In this document: in pieces, positions 45,601 through 55,300 of the stretch
Layout of the letters: each line of letters opens with the position of its first letter
How positions within the stretch are numbered: the first letter of the stretch is position 1
Assembly: GCA_905178155.1 (NCBI GenBank)
Contig: CAJINV010000005.1
Span: forward strand, 7,045,831 to 7,109,830
Source: Amoebophrya sp. A120
Lineage: Eukaryota > Sar > Dinophyceae > Syndiniales > Amoebophryaceae
DNA length: 64,000 nucleotides
Direction of reading: 5' to 3'
The notes under the pieces: generated by a model
What the model was told of the DNA's origin: nothing
Database searches by the model: none
What the model saw: the letters and a program-made list of their open reading frames with translations, nothing else
Made by a program: the position numbers and the translations under genes

Positions 45601-47598
45601 TAACAGGGATCCTCATGACAAGGCAGGAGCAACTGGGACAAACAACAAAGATAGGGATAGCCAGAACAATGGGTCGTTACTTGTGAGCAAAATGAATGCC
45701 GCCCCCGGTGGTAGTTCTACTACGAATAACACATCAGCAGCAGCAGAGGTCGCACCTCTGGGGCAGAAAAAGGAAGATCTGCTTGAAGCACTTCTGGAAC
45801 AGGCCAACCGCGGGCCGGGAATGCCGGTGAATCTGAATGCAACTGGGGCACCACCGGCAGCAACTTCATCAAATAACGCAGGGGCGCCGGGGGCCACTAC
45901 AACCACTTCTTCGAGCAAATCAGCTGCTGCGTCGAACGCGCTCGCGGTAGCCAACGGCATTGTGGAACAGCTGGACGGGTTGCTGAGTGTGTTTAGTCTG
46001 AAGGAAAATAACCAGAACATCAGGGGAACAACTACGTCTGCTGACGACAACAACATCAATACAACAACTTCAGCGACCACTGCTGCAGAAGACGAGCAAA
46101 GTGCAGCAGTAGAAGTAGCCAAGAAATCGCCAGACACGACGACCTCCGCAACATCCGCCTCTGCAGGAGCGTCAACCTACGAAAACTACCTGAAACAGGC
46201 CCCGACGACTGTCCAAATTGTCAATGTAGAGTTCCCATTTGCGCAGCAAGCACCGGCGGTCAATGTCGCGGCCGCGACGGGGGGGAGTAGCATTGCAGTG
46301 TCGAATTTTAATAGCGGTAATCATGTGCCAACAGCTAGTCTTCACACGACAACTTCGAAAGTAAGATCCTCGTCCAAAAGCACATCGCCCGAAGACAACA
46401 CTGTTACAACATCAAGAAAAACAAGCAAGAACAAGCAATCCGTCGACCAGGCAATCGACATGGCGAACAAGATCGCGAGGGATTTGTTGCTAGAGACGAA
46501 TACGTATCAAATGCAAATATGTTTGTGTCCTCCGGAAATTTGTGATGCTAAAATGCGACTTTGAAAAGGCCTTTGGAATTTATTCCCATACATAAATACA
46601 CATTTACAAGCGCTTAAGTAGCAATACTAAGTTTTCCGATTTAGCTTTTCCTTCAAGTTTACGTTACGAGGTAGCTTAGCATATACTGGTTTTAGTAGGC
46701 CTCTGAACAGCAAAGGGACGAACTGCCCGTAGACCTCCGATGTGATGCTAAAATGCGACTGGTGGGCGCACTGCAATACGCAGTGAAGCATGGCAAATTT
46801 TTGAGCTGCTCTTGTGTTTCGTTTTCCGCATGACAAACTGCGTTTCTGCATGACAGACAAGAGGCCTTTTTCTTGCTCCTGCATTACAGATTTATCAGTC
46901 ATGCCAGACAAGCATGACAAACTTGCATTCTTCCAGAAGACCCCGACATATTTGCACTTGATAATACGAGCAGCAACTCAGCGAACAACTCCGTCGCGGA
47001 ACAACAGCAGTCCTCGGTGTCTTTATCTCTTTCCGGTGTCGTGGAGCAGGTGATCTGTGAACAGGAAACATCGGGCGCAATTAGCGGCACTACAGGTGGT
47101 AGTTCGAACGCCAGCTCGAAACGAGTTACGCCGCAGAATGCCGCTGGACCGCAAAACCTCTCCACGTCTGGCACAACCACGGTCGTGTCTAGTACCGGTG
47201 GGCTGCAGCAACATGCAACAACAGTAAACGGAACCAAACCTCCCGCCAGTAGATCCCTCAGTCTGACGTCTCTCGTCTCTGGCGCTGGCGGTCCGCCCGG
47301 AGGTCCTAGTACTAGCTCGTCGAACAGTAACTCTCAGCACGAGCAGCAGCAATTAGAAGCTTCAACCCACCACCAGTCTTGGTATGCGAAGTCTTCCGCG
47401 CCACTAATCGAGCAGCGGGAAAGGGCGGCGCAAATGCAAGCCAATTTGAATCACCACCAACGAGAGGCTTTAGGAGGTAGCACAGGAACAGGTGGATACT
47501 ACACGCAAAGTTCCAGCGCTTTGACCAATTTGACGAGTAGCAAGATAGTACACAGTGCTAGTACTTCCTTGAACGATCTTCATCATAGTAGTATGTAG
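33638..47598 (+). CDS. CCP: Cytosolic carboxypeptidase (CCP/AGBL, M14) with very long tail
   Basis: Metallocarboxypeptidase of the tubulin-deglutamylase type. N-domain: [83 protein letters not shown]. Catalytic domain: [11 protein letters not shown] (zinc His and Glu), [47 protein letters not shown] (zinc His), [15 protein letters not shown] (catalytic Glu). All key residues are present. It continues through Lys/Glu/Asp-rich (40024-40830) and Ser/Asn/Gly/Thr-rich segments, giving roughly 2,700 residues against about 1,000 for usual CCPs. GT-AG introns at 39136-39310 and 39832-39996; all other visible introns are introners. The stop at 47596 may lie in another intron (see 47595-48312 and 48313-50615). 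Likely trims polyglutamate from tubulin, fitting the nearby axonemal gene. Confidence 0.93.
33948..34106. repeat. Family B introner in CCP
   Basis: Forward; perfect GGTGA duplication. Joins DRWLKV to KNSIYSSC. Confidence 0.92.
35425..35590. repeat. Family B introner in CCP
   Basis: Starts TACGAATTGC rather than TAT; perfect CAAGC duplication. Excision gives [15 protein letters not shown], restoring the CCP N-domain entry motif. Confidence 0.93.
36852..37060. repeat. Family F introner in CCP
   Basis: TATCCCACGAAAAAACTG against CAGTTTTTTCGTGGGATA; perfect GACAA duplication. Excision gives [19 protein letters not shown]. Confidence 0.95.
37131..37292. repeat. Family K introner in CCP
   Basis: TATCACAGGAAAAAG..CTTGTGATG; flanks CCGCA/GCGCA (4 of 5). 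Shares the GATG right end with the copy at 9966. Confidence 0.85.
37355..37506. repeat. Family B introner in CCP
   Basis: Reverse; perfect GACCG duplication. Joins MRRRP to [13 protein letters not shown]. Confidence 0.92.
37577..37766. repeat. Family E introner in CCP
   Basis: TATCCAAGGAAAAAAGTGTG..CACAGTTTTTTTCTTGCATA; flanks CCAAT/CCAAG (4 of 5). Joins NWTVP to [16 protein letters not shown]. Confidence 0.92.
37835..38115. repeat. Family C introner in CCP
   Basis: TATCCTGTGTAAGAACGTCC..GACGTTTTTTGTCAGGATA. Flanks TCGTG/TCGCG. Excision keeping the left T gives GEANASWLMHGFL, with the conserved Trp. Confidence 0.93.
38219..38383. repeat. Family B introner in CCP
   Basis: Flanks GAACT/GAACC. 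Excision keeping the right C gives [12 protein letters not shown], the conserved M14 motif. Confidence 0.94.
38476..38710. repeat. Family H introner in CCP
   Basis: TATGAAAGCGCACAACTG..GTTGTGCATTCTCATA; flanks TTTGG/CGTGG (3 of 5). Joins FPDPVL to [11 protein letters not shown]. Confidence 0.9.
40781..41043. repeat. Family A introner (subtype) in CCP
   Basis: Diverged family A ends (TATCCACTGCAAATATGTCT); perfect CGAAG duplication. Joins LENEA to IPDDIRLF or equivalent register. Confidence 0.88.
41080..41188. repeat. Family J introner in CCP
   Basis: 109 bp, same length as the PWP1 copy: TATTCCCTGAAAATTAACC..GGTTAATTTTCAGGGAATA; perfect GACTT duplication. Confidence 0.92.
41265..41517. repeat. 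Family A introner in CCP
   Basis: Perfect GGCGT duplication. Keeping both flanks plus the terminal A would create TAG; removing one flank gives [11 protein letters not shown], which supports precise excision. Confidence 0.92.
41799..41943. repeat. Family B introner in CCP
   Basis: Forward; flanks GGCGT/GGCTT (4 of 5). Joins DPLQA to [10 protein letters not shown]. Confidence 0.9.
41995..42270. repeat. Family C introner in CCP
   Basis: Starts TACCCTGTGTAAAAACG, ends CGTTTTTACATGGGATA; perfect CAAGA duplication. Joins KDTTAQ to EVDKNNK. Confidence 0.92.
42640..42854. repeat. Family F introner in CCP
   Basis: TATCCCACGAAAAAAG..GTTTTTTCTTGCGATA; perfect AGGTC duplication. Joins HYLQV to [12 protein letters not shown]. 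In one register this copy reads GT..AG by chance of its flank. Confidence 0.92.
42936..43221. repeat. Family C introner in CCP
   Basis: TATCCTGAGTAAAAATGTCC..GGACGTTTTTACTCAGGATA; perfect CGCGT duplication. Joins NRIVA to [11 protein letters not shown]. Confidence 0.93.
43275..43531. repeat. Family A introner in CCP
   Basis: Forward; perfect ACCGG duplication; starts TATGGATTGTAAAAATGTCT. Confidence 0.92.
43580..43844. repeat. Family A introner in CCP
   Basis: Forward; flanks ACTTC/GCTTC (4 of 5). Only 48 bases separate it from the previous copy. Confidence 0.92.
43940..44200. repeat. Family A introner in CCP
   Basis: Forward; flanks GATTT/GGTTT (4 of 5). Joins ELVDF to the [13 protein letters not shown] region. 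Confidence 0.9.
44313..44467. repeat. Family B introner in CCP
   Basis: Forward; perfect TCAAT duplication. Joins INSLIQ to [12 protein letters not shown]. Confidence 0.92.
44528..44813. repeat. Family C introner in CCP
   Basis: TATTCTGGGTTAAAACGTCG..GTACGTTTTTAAACAGGATA; perfect GACAA duplication. Confidence 0.92.
44993..45137. repeat. Family B introner in CCP
   Basis: Forward; perfect AATTT duplication. Nearly identical to the copy at 41799, so a recent pair. Confidence 0.92.
45228..45476. repeat. Family A introner (subtype) in CCP
   Basis: TATCAAATGCAAATATTCTG..TTTGCAAAGCATA; flanks AGAGT/AGAGC (4 of 5). Confidence 0.9.
46505..46963. repeat. Family A introner enlarged by a 200-nt insertion, in CCP
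   Basis: 459 bp with perfect ATACG duplication. A 20-bp word starts at both 46541 and 46741, so an extra AT-rich segment of 200 nt sits inside the element. Excision joins LLLETNT to SSNSANNSV. Confidence 0.9.
46541..46760. repeat. 20-bp direct repeat bounding insertion within an introner
   Basis: The same 20 bases (TGTGATGCTA followed by AAATGCGACT) occupy 46541-46560 and 46741-46760. The segment between has no introner core words. Confidence 0.9.
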
Positions 47599-48312
47599 TG
47601 AGGTCACCGAACGGTTCTAACCGGGGAGTTTTTTTGCCAGCCAGACAGCAAAACGGCCGTCAGTTTTCAAGCGGGCGGAAGTGTTTTTTGACATAAAAAG
47701 TTTTTAATTATCAAGCGGCTCTGGCTGTGTCGGCACCGAATCGCCAGCGGATTCTATCGATCGCCGCTGGGTAAAACGACGCAGGGGAGCCGGCAAAAGG
47801 GGCGCCCTTCTGAGGCGCCCACCGCCTTGGTTTCTGGCGGTTTGGGGCGCCCAAAAAGCAGCGCGAAAAAAACGCGCCCAAAATCAAAACGGCCGCGATT
47901 TCGGATCAGAAACAGCATGGCACGGCCGCGATTTCGGAGCATTTTGGGCGGCCGCGAAAGCGGCAGCCTTTTCGCCGGTTTCAGAGCCTGGGAAGCTTTA
48001 CAAAAAGCGCCGGCGTGAAAAATAGAAACGCGAAAAAGAAAAAGCGCCCCAGACGCGCAAAGCCAATCCGCATGCTATGGGCCCGATTTTTCTTCGCTTT
48101 TTGGGCGCCCCCCGTGGCGCCCGGATCGGCTCCATAGCATGGGGGCTGGCTTTCGGGAAGGAATTTCGGAGATTTGCCAAAATTTGCGACGTTTATGGAG
48201 CGGCCGCCATACCGTGCTGCCTAACGTTACTCACGGCGGTATGGCGGCCCCAGAAACAGCAAAGCCGCGGCCAAGGCGACGCCCGGCAAGAAAACGCCCA
48301 CGACCTCACTAC
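47595..48312. repeat. GC-rich segment bounded by inverted repeat GTAGTGAGGTC
   Basis: GTAGTGAGGTC at 47595-47605 and its exact complement GACCTCACTAC at 48302-48312 enclose about 720 bp of GC-rich DNA. Inside are palindromes, for example GGCCGCCATACCGTG near 48201 against CACGGCGGTATGGCGGCC near 48233. The CCP stop codon lies at its left edge. Removing it lets the CCP frame run on (SS joined to TSAPAAIFGTH). Either a large intron-like insertion or an intergenic element. Confidence 0.6.
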
Positions 48313-50615
48313 CTCCGCCCCGGCGGCTATATTTGGCACTCACACGACGTTTATCAAATGTAAAAATGTCTGGGTCTGGATGTCATGCAGATTTTACATG
48401 ACACATGACGTCTGTAATGCAGAACCTGGCATCACAGATTTTTACTGGGCTTTCTGATGTCTATCCCGCATGAGAAATACCCTCTCCATGTATCACAGAC
48501 TGGAGTCCTCTTGGTGGTCATGCAATACAGATTTTTGTATCGTGCAGAGACAGCATCAGAAGTTGCAATCTTCCAGACCCAGACGTTTTTACAGTTGATA
48601 ACGTTGCGGACCATGTGGTCGACCATGGGCGCCGGCGCACAGCCACTTCCGCACGTCCGGCAGCCCGGGCAGCCGGTTTCGAAATATGCAAGAAAAAAGC
48701 TGTGTAAGTGTAATTCTGTGATGCAGAAAATGCAAAACAGTTACGCCTGTCATGCTCCACAAGCATGGTAGGCTCGCTTCCTACGTGTTTTCCCGTCCTA
48801 TCTGCGCGTGACAAGTTTTTCCTGTCATGACAGACAAACCTGTGATGCTGTTTTTCCAAAAGACCTACACTAAGAACACAGTTTTTTTCTTGGATACGAA
48901 ACTCGTTTCCAACAGTACGGGGGCCAGTTGGTTACAGATATGGATCGCAAATATGCCTCGGTCTGGACGGATGCAACTTGTCATGCTGTCTTTGTATTCT
49001 AAAAAAATATGTATTGCATGACCAGCAAGTAAAGGAGTCCAGCTTGTTGTGCTACGCGGACGAGACGAGGGCATTTCTCATGCCGGATAGGCATCACCAG
49101 GAAGCCTTCCAAAAATCTGTGATGCTATAGTAATGTACTACAGGCGTCATGGGTCATGCAAAGCATGCATCACGAACCTGGTGGTAATCTTCCGGACCCA
49201 GACAACATACATGCATTTGATAACAGACCGCGCAACACGATGACGGCATGCTGTTGAGCGCGTTGCGCAGGGCTTTAACGGGGAGCGGAATCGACGGAAA
49301 TGGGGAGAGCAATTATCCTGAGAAAATGTTTCACTGTGAACTTGTGATGCAGAAAATGGAACACAGAACTCTTTGTCTTGCTACACCTGCAAGGCATTGG
49401 ATTTGCAAGCGTGTTTTCCCTTGGAAAGCGCGCATGACAAATTTGCAGTGTCATGTGTAGCAAACTTGTGATGCAGATCTTGCAAAGTCATCACAGTGAA
49501 GCAGTTTTTTCGTGGGATAGCAATGTTGGAACTACTTCTAATGGGCAGATGCTCAGCCAACACCTTCATCAGCAAGGAGTTGTCTCGTCGCACAATTATC
49601 AACCAGGAGGTAGTGCAACTAGTCTTGGTCCACCTCATCAGCACCATCAACCCGGTTCTGTTTCGACCAACGCCGCACGCACGGGGCGGCTGTTTCACCA
49701 ACATTCTGGCTTGGCGCAGTCCGGCCACGTGTCTGTTCATCCACATGCCGTTCTAGCGCACCAGATTATGGATTGCAAAAGTGCTTTTAGTGGTAATTGC
49801 ATTGCAAATTGGTTTAGCATGACGAAGTGGAGTCTGTCATGCTGTTTTGACTTGGGATGGAGATTTGTAATGCGTTATGACTGCGATTACAACTACGATA
49901 CGTTTGCGCAGGATACAGATGCAACAGGTACAACATCAGGTCGCCGGGGCGCATATCAAATGCGAATACGTGTTGGTCTGGAAAGGTGGAACTTGTAGTG
50001 CGTGTCTCGCATTCCTCGAAATCAATCTGTGTTGCATGAGCAGCAAAATATTGACAATTGGAATTGCGAGTGTGGCAATCATGCGCAATTCTACTTTACC
50101 ATCACGATAGGTTTCGTCAAAACCCGGACAACATATTTGCATTTGATAGCGCACCAGCACCAGCATCATCCGGCACATCATGCTGTTCATCCTCACGCTC
50201 AGATGACTACGACAAGATCCGCTCTGCAGACGAATCTTAATGCTACCATTGGTAGTAGCACGACGGGGCTGAGTAACAGTGGGCGGATGATTGTGAATCA
50301 CACAAACTCATCCCCGAGGAACCCGAATCGGGCTGTGATGCAGCATATGCATTGCAAAAGCATCGTACTAGTATAAATTGCATTACAAATTGACTTAGCA
50401 GTACAGATTAAATTTGTAATGCGGATTTGCCTTGAGAAAAAGACTGCACAAACGCAATCAGTGCGAGTACGATACTTTTGCACTGTATACAGCAGAAAAC
50501 TTGGTACAACTCGTCCCCGAGAGCAGCGCCGGGGGGCGGTGCGACTGCTGGTGGAACTACGACAGGACCGAATCACAGTGTCGGTGCTGGTACTGGAAAA
50601 GAACTTTTTAAATGA
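48313..50615 (+). CDS. Probable 3' continuation of the CCP gene
   Basis: Short exons between seven introners (48352, 48685, 48939, 49314, 49767, 49954, 50346) read open in one frame to the TGA at 50613. The product is His/Gln/Ser/Gly-rich (LSQHLHQQGVVSSHNY, HQHHQPGSVSTNAA, AHQHQHHPAHHAVHPHAQ), like the tail of the CCP before 47598. No start codon or promoter-like spacer is evident. I therefore read it as the end of the CCP gene, with 47595-48312 spliced out. It could instead be a separate low-complexity gene starting inside the GC-rich segment. Confidence 0.6.
48352..48600. repeat. Family A introner, CCP tail
   Basis: Reverse; perfect ACGTT duplication. Joins GTHTTL to RTMWSTMG. Confidence 0.92.
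48685..48896. repeat. Family E introner, CCP tail
   Basis: TATGCAAGAAAAAAGCTGTG..CACAGTTTTTTTCTTGGATA; perfect CGAAA duplication. Confidence 0.92.
48939..49222. repeat. Family A introner, CCP tail
   Basis: Forward; perfect ACAGA duplication. The exon before it is only 42 bases. Confidence 0.9.
49314..49519. repeat. Family F introner, CCP tail
   Basis: TATCCTGAGAAAATGTTTC..AGTTTTTTCGTGGGATA; perfect GCAAT duplication. Confidence 0.92.
49767..49915. repeat. Family B introner, CCP tail
   Basis: Forward; perfect CAGAT duplication. Confidence 0.9.
49954..50148. repeat. Shortened family A introner, CCP tail
   Basis: 195 bp, internally deleted; perfect GCGCA duplication still present. The exon before it is 38 bases. 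Confidence 0.9.
50346..50489. repeat. Family B introner, CCP tail
   Basis: Forward; perfect CAGCA duplication. Joins NRAVMQQ to KTWYNSS. Confidence 0.92.
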
Positions 50616-52335
50616 TAGGTATTCGTAAACTAATTTCTGGTCGTTGGAGTCTCCACCTCCAGGAGTTTGAGTTTCGCAGCTTTACTAGTCCTAGATGTGT
50701 CACGCATTAGATGTATTCTAACACTTCTAACTGCAGTACGCAGCTGCGATTCGAAGGACAACCACATGATCGTTAAGCTATCTTCCAAAGTGAAATAAAC
50801 ACAGCAACTACTACTACTTCTCATTTTATTTTTGTCAATATTGTCATTCATCACACAGTTAAGTACTTCCAGAAGTAGTGCTACTCGTTCTACTACCAAC
50901 CGGCAGTCGACTTTCATCTCGACGTCGGCTGCCTTTGCTATCTTTCAACAGTACTTCTACGATTACCTTAAATTTGTCAACTTACATACACTTGAATTTT
51001 ATCGAATGCGAACGACCTTCTTCAGTTCTACCACTGCGTTGCTCTACAGGTAAAGTACAGATTGCAGTACAGTAGATGCTCATGATTGGAAATTAACTTT
51101 GATGAGTTACTCGTTTCTCTTCTATTGCTCCTTCATTTTCTACAGCTCATTATGGCGAAATTTTTTTGTGTTTCATCCATATTTATTTTTCTTCATCGCG
51201 CGACGTAGGCTTGCTCCCAGTCCCATGTGATGCGTTTGCGTTCAAGAAATTTTACAGTGTGCCGCTTCGGTTTCGTGTTCTGTATCAGTAGAAAAGATAG
51301 CATTAAAGCATCGAATAGGTGGACCAATACAGCTATCATGGTGCAGCTTGTTATAGAATAGTTTCTCTATCATGGCGTCTACCGCGAGCGGGTCGACGCC
51401 ATCCGGGCGCAACGCGCGCAGCGAGCTGAGGCCCCCGCCCCGCCGCTCGGGGGTCTCGCACAATGAAGTCGAAGAAAGGAAAGAATTTGTTCTGAAATTG
51501 AAATCAAGAGGTTCTTCACGGTGAAGTTCCTCAAATAGACTCCTCATTTTGAGTAGAAGTCTCGCGTACTAAACGCGAACACTGTAAGCTGTAAAGTAAA
51601 AGTTTCAGTCTCTGTAGTTATTTCTCGCAGTTTTATTAAGAACAGCAGTAGCTTGTTTATTTCTATTTGTAGCTTGTTCACACAAAATTTGGAATTTTCA
51701 CATGATATTACAAAGAGGTCTTTCTTCTAGGAGTTCGAGTTCGTCTAGCATGATTTTATTAGGTGCAGAGAAGGCCACCGGATATCTGCTGGCGTAGAGT
51801 GCAATTGACTAATGTGGCGGTCGCGGCCTCACCAACGGGCGACAACATCTTAGGCAGACAAATTGAAAAATAAGGCGGCGCTATGTGCTGTACAATACAC
51901 GTTGCTTTCATACATCATTTTCAAACTCAAACACAACGTTTGCGTCGTGCAGCAGGCCTATACTGGCGTCACAGGTACTACAACGCTGACTCCGTGCAGA
52001 TTATTTTTTCCATGTTGTTCCCTCGCTCTGTGACCACTGGAAGTACTAATCACGGAACGACGGGACAAGCCAGGAGTGTACAATTCTTTCGAGCGCATCT
52101 TTGCTTCTTCTCTGTATTCAATTTTAAAGAAACGAAGGAGGGCAGAAGAAGTGTCTAATTGATGAGGGCATCAAGTGTTTTTTTCTGTGCATGCTTGTAT
52201 GTTGTAACTTTATGTTTTTACTGTAGAATTATAATTTGTTTTCTAAGGCACAGAGGGACGCGGCCAACATATGCATTACAACGAGCGACGAGTACTAGAA
52301 CTACAACTAGATTCCTAAAGAGGTGGAACGTCAAA
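50616..52335. other. Spacer upstream of the AIF-like gene
   Basis: No supported gene. A small GC-rich patch lies at 51390-51470. An in-frame upstream ATG at 52159 would add a hydrophobic stretch to the AIF-like protein. Confidence 0.5.
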
Positions 52336-55300
52336 ATGCCGATCCCTTTTCGGTCGTTTCCGTCTTCGTTTCCCGGGGGTCGGCACCTTTCGTCTACCCC
52401 CGCCGTGGCGGCTCTCGCCGGAGCGGGGGCTTGGTTAACAGGGCGCAGAAGTTGTGAAGTGGACAATGGCCGCACTAGCCAACTAAGTTCTAGCCCTGCA
52501 GCAGGAGCAGGAACGGGTTCTTTCATGAGGCAAAATAAACCCGTGTTCTGCGAACAACAGCCGACTTCGACTGCTGGAGCTAGTGCGACTGCTGGGCCAG
52601 TCAACCCAACGTTGCTTGCCGAGGCCGGTGGTGGGGGCGGTGGATCGCATTTATTGCAGCAGAACAACAACCCAGCAGCAACAGACGTAGCTGCGAAAAA
52701 AGAGCGGGACGAATTTCTGAAAAATGCTGGTGTAGCATCTACACCATATCCCCCTCCACTGCAAGCTGAACGAACCGACGCAGCAGGCCGACCAGGTGTG
52801 GCCGGAAAAATTATCGGGGCAATCACAGACGATCCGAATGCGGATCCTTTTTCTTCAGATAACCACCTTCAACCACAGCCCGTTGACCGCAAGAGCTCAA
52901 ACACAGCATCTTCCGCAACTTCAAAATTCGTTCACGACACCTCAAATAGTACAAGCAGCGCAGCTTTGGGTATTAACGCCAAGACTTTTGAAGAGGAGTA
53001 CCAGTTTGAGTTTTCGAAGAGCAGAAGCAGCTTGCTGCGCTTACCAGAACCACGTGACGCTTTTGTTTGTCGTGCAGCGACGTTGCATGATGATTCGGAT
53101 TCCGCAGGTGCTGGAGCAGGTTGCTCACCTCCCGCGAATGAACAGATCATCACGAAGCGCGACCTCTCCAACAACGAAACCATCGCGATCATCGGCTCTG
53201 GCGCTGCGGGCTTATCCGCCGTCGAGACCCTTCGCACCGAGGCGAAGTTCACCGGTCGGATATTACACTGAAAAATGCCCCCACCCCGGAATTATTTGCA
53301 GAAGTTTGTCATGCAAAGTTTTCAAATGAAAGCTTTCTGTCTTGCATAAAAGGATTGCGAGCGTTTCCGATGCAGAAGCAGGGTGCGCAATGTGCCTTGT
53401 GCATAACAGATCCGGCTGCTGTAGGGCTACTTCGCAACACAAATTTGACCTATTCAGCATGGAAAATTTGTGATGCTGAGATATGCAAGACGGGGAATGC
53501 GAATGCTTCTGTTGGAAAGGTTTGCAATACAAATGCTGCCAAGCTGGGGGTGGGGGCATTTTTCACTGTAATATCGGATTGTCCTGATCTCCAAGGAGCC
53601 CGGGTCGGACTACCCGATTTTCCGGGTATCAAATGCAAATATGTCTGGGTCTGGAGGGTTGCAACTTGTGATGCTATTTCTGGATTCTAGAAAACTCTGT
53701 ATTGCATGACCAGTAAGAGGAGTCCACTTTGTGCTACGCGGTGGAGAGGGCATTTCTCATGCGGAGTAGGCATCAGCAAGCCGTCTAAAAATCTGTGATG
53801 CTACGGCATGCATTACGGGAGTTATGAGTCATGGAAAATCTGCATGACAGACATTTTTGCATTTGATACCGGGCGCTGCTGAGCAAGGACGCGGAGCTGT
53901 TCGAAACCGCGTCAAAGCAGCGGTTTCAATCCTTTTTCGACAATATGTACTGCAATTATGTCTGGAGGGTCTGGAAGATCGCAACTTGTCATGCTATGTC
54001 TCGAGCCCAAAAAAATTTGTATTGCAGGAACGCCAAAAGTTGCCCAAGTCTTGCTGGGCAAAAGGCGGATTTCTCATGCGGAATAGCCATGAGGAGGGTC
54101 TCGCAAAATCTCTGATGCTTCTGTGTGCATTCCAGACTATGTGCTTGTCCGCGAGATGAATGACAAATCTCGAAATCTTCCAGACCCAGACATTTTTGCA
54201 TTTGATAGACAAGTACGAAGTGGACTTTTTCCACGAAACCGAGGTCACCAAGATTGACGGGGAGATATGCAATGCAAAAACATCGTACTAGTATAAGTTG
54301 CATCACAAATTGACTTAGCATTACAAATTCAATTTGTATTGCGGATTTGCCTCTAAGAAAAAGCTTTTTGATGCATAAACGCAATTAGTACGAGTACGAT
54401 ACTTTTGCACAGGATAGGAAAAAAACCTGGTGTATTTCCAATCGACGTCGAAATTTGGGAAGAAGAACAAAATTCTCGCAGATGAGAAGAACATTCTGAA
54501 CAAGCAAGACTTGAAGTTCGACAAGCTTCTGATTTCCACCGGGTCCAGTCCGAAGGCCGTTTTTGTTCCCGGGGCGCAGAACATGGCGAACGTGTTTACG
54601 TACCGCACGAAAAAAGACTTTGACAACTTGATGAAACAAATTAACCTCGTCTCCTCCACCGGTAGTGGTATCGCATCTACTTCAAAAACCGCGAAAAACA
54701 GTAATTCCAACCTGACCAGAAACGGAAAAAAGTGCATCATCGTTGGGGGCGGCGTCACGGGCATGGAATTAGCGAATCTTCTCACGGGAGGGGAGGACAT
54801 TGCCTGCCAAGTGACGATATGCATTGCAAAAGCATCGTAGTAGTATGAATCGCATGACAAATTTCCTTGGCATGAAAAGTGAGATTTGTAATGCGGATTT
54901 ACCTTGCGATCGAGATTTGTATATGCATGAATGCGATTTTAGTACGAGTACGATACTTTTGCACAGGATAGACGATGTTGGACAAGGCCCCGCTCCCCTT
55001 CGAGAAACGGTTCGGGAAACGGGTGGGTGCCTATGAGAGTGCACAACTCCCCCTCCCCCTCATTTGTATTGCATGAACGGCAATACAAGCATCTGCAAGA
55101 GTGCCGGTTTTCCATGACAAATTTGCACTGGAGTGCCGTGCTATTTGGGCTTCGAGAACTTGTCATGCAAACTGTGCCAAGAGACAACACAAAGGGTGGA
55201 TTGGATATTTTGCATGACAAATGAGGGGGAGGGGGAGTTCGAGTTGTGCACTTTCATAGTGCCGGGCTGGCGAAGCACCTGGCGATGAACAAAGTCTTGT

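Noticed and set aside
33638-47598. Reading the many stop codons in the CCP region as a pseudogene
   Set aside because: The stops lie inside introners; after removal the frame is open and all catalytic residues are present.
36852-49519. CRISPR-like impression from repeated words at intervals
   Set aside because: Repeats are inverted arms of introners with coding exons between them; no regular spacer length, eukaryotic context.
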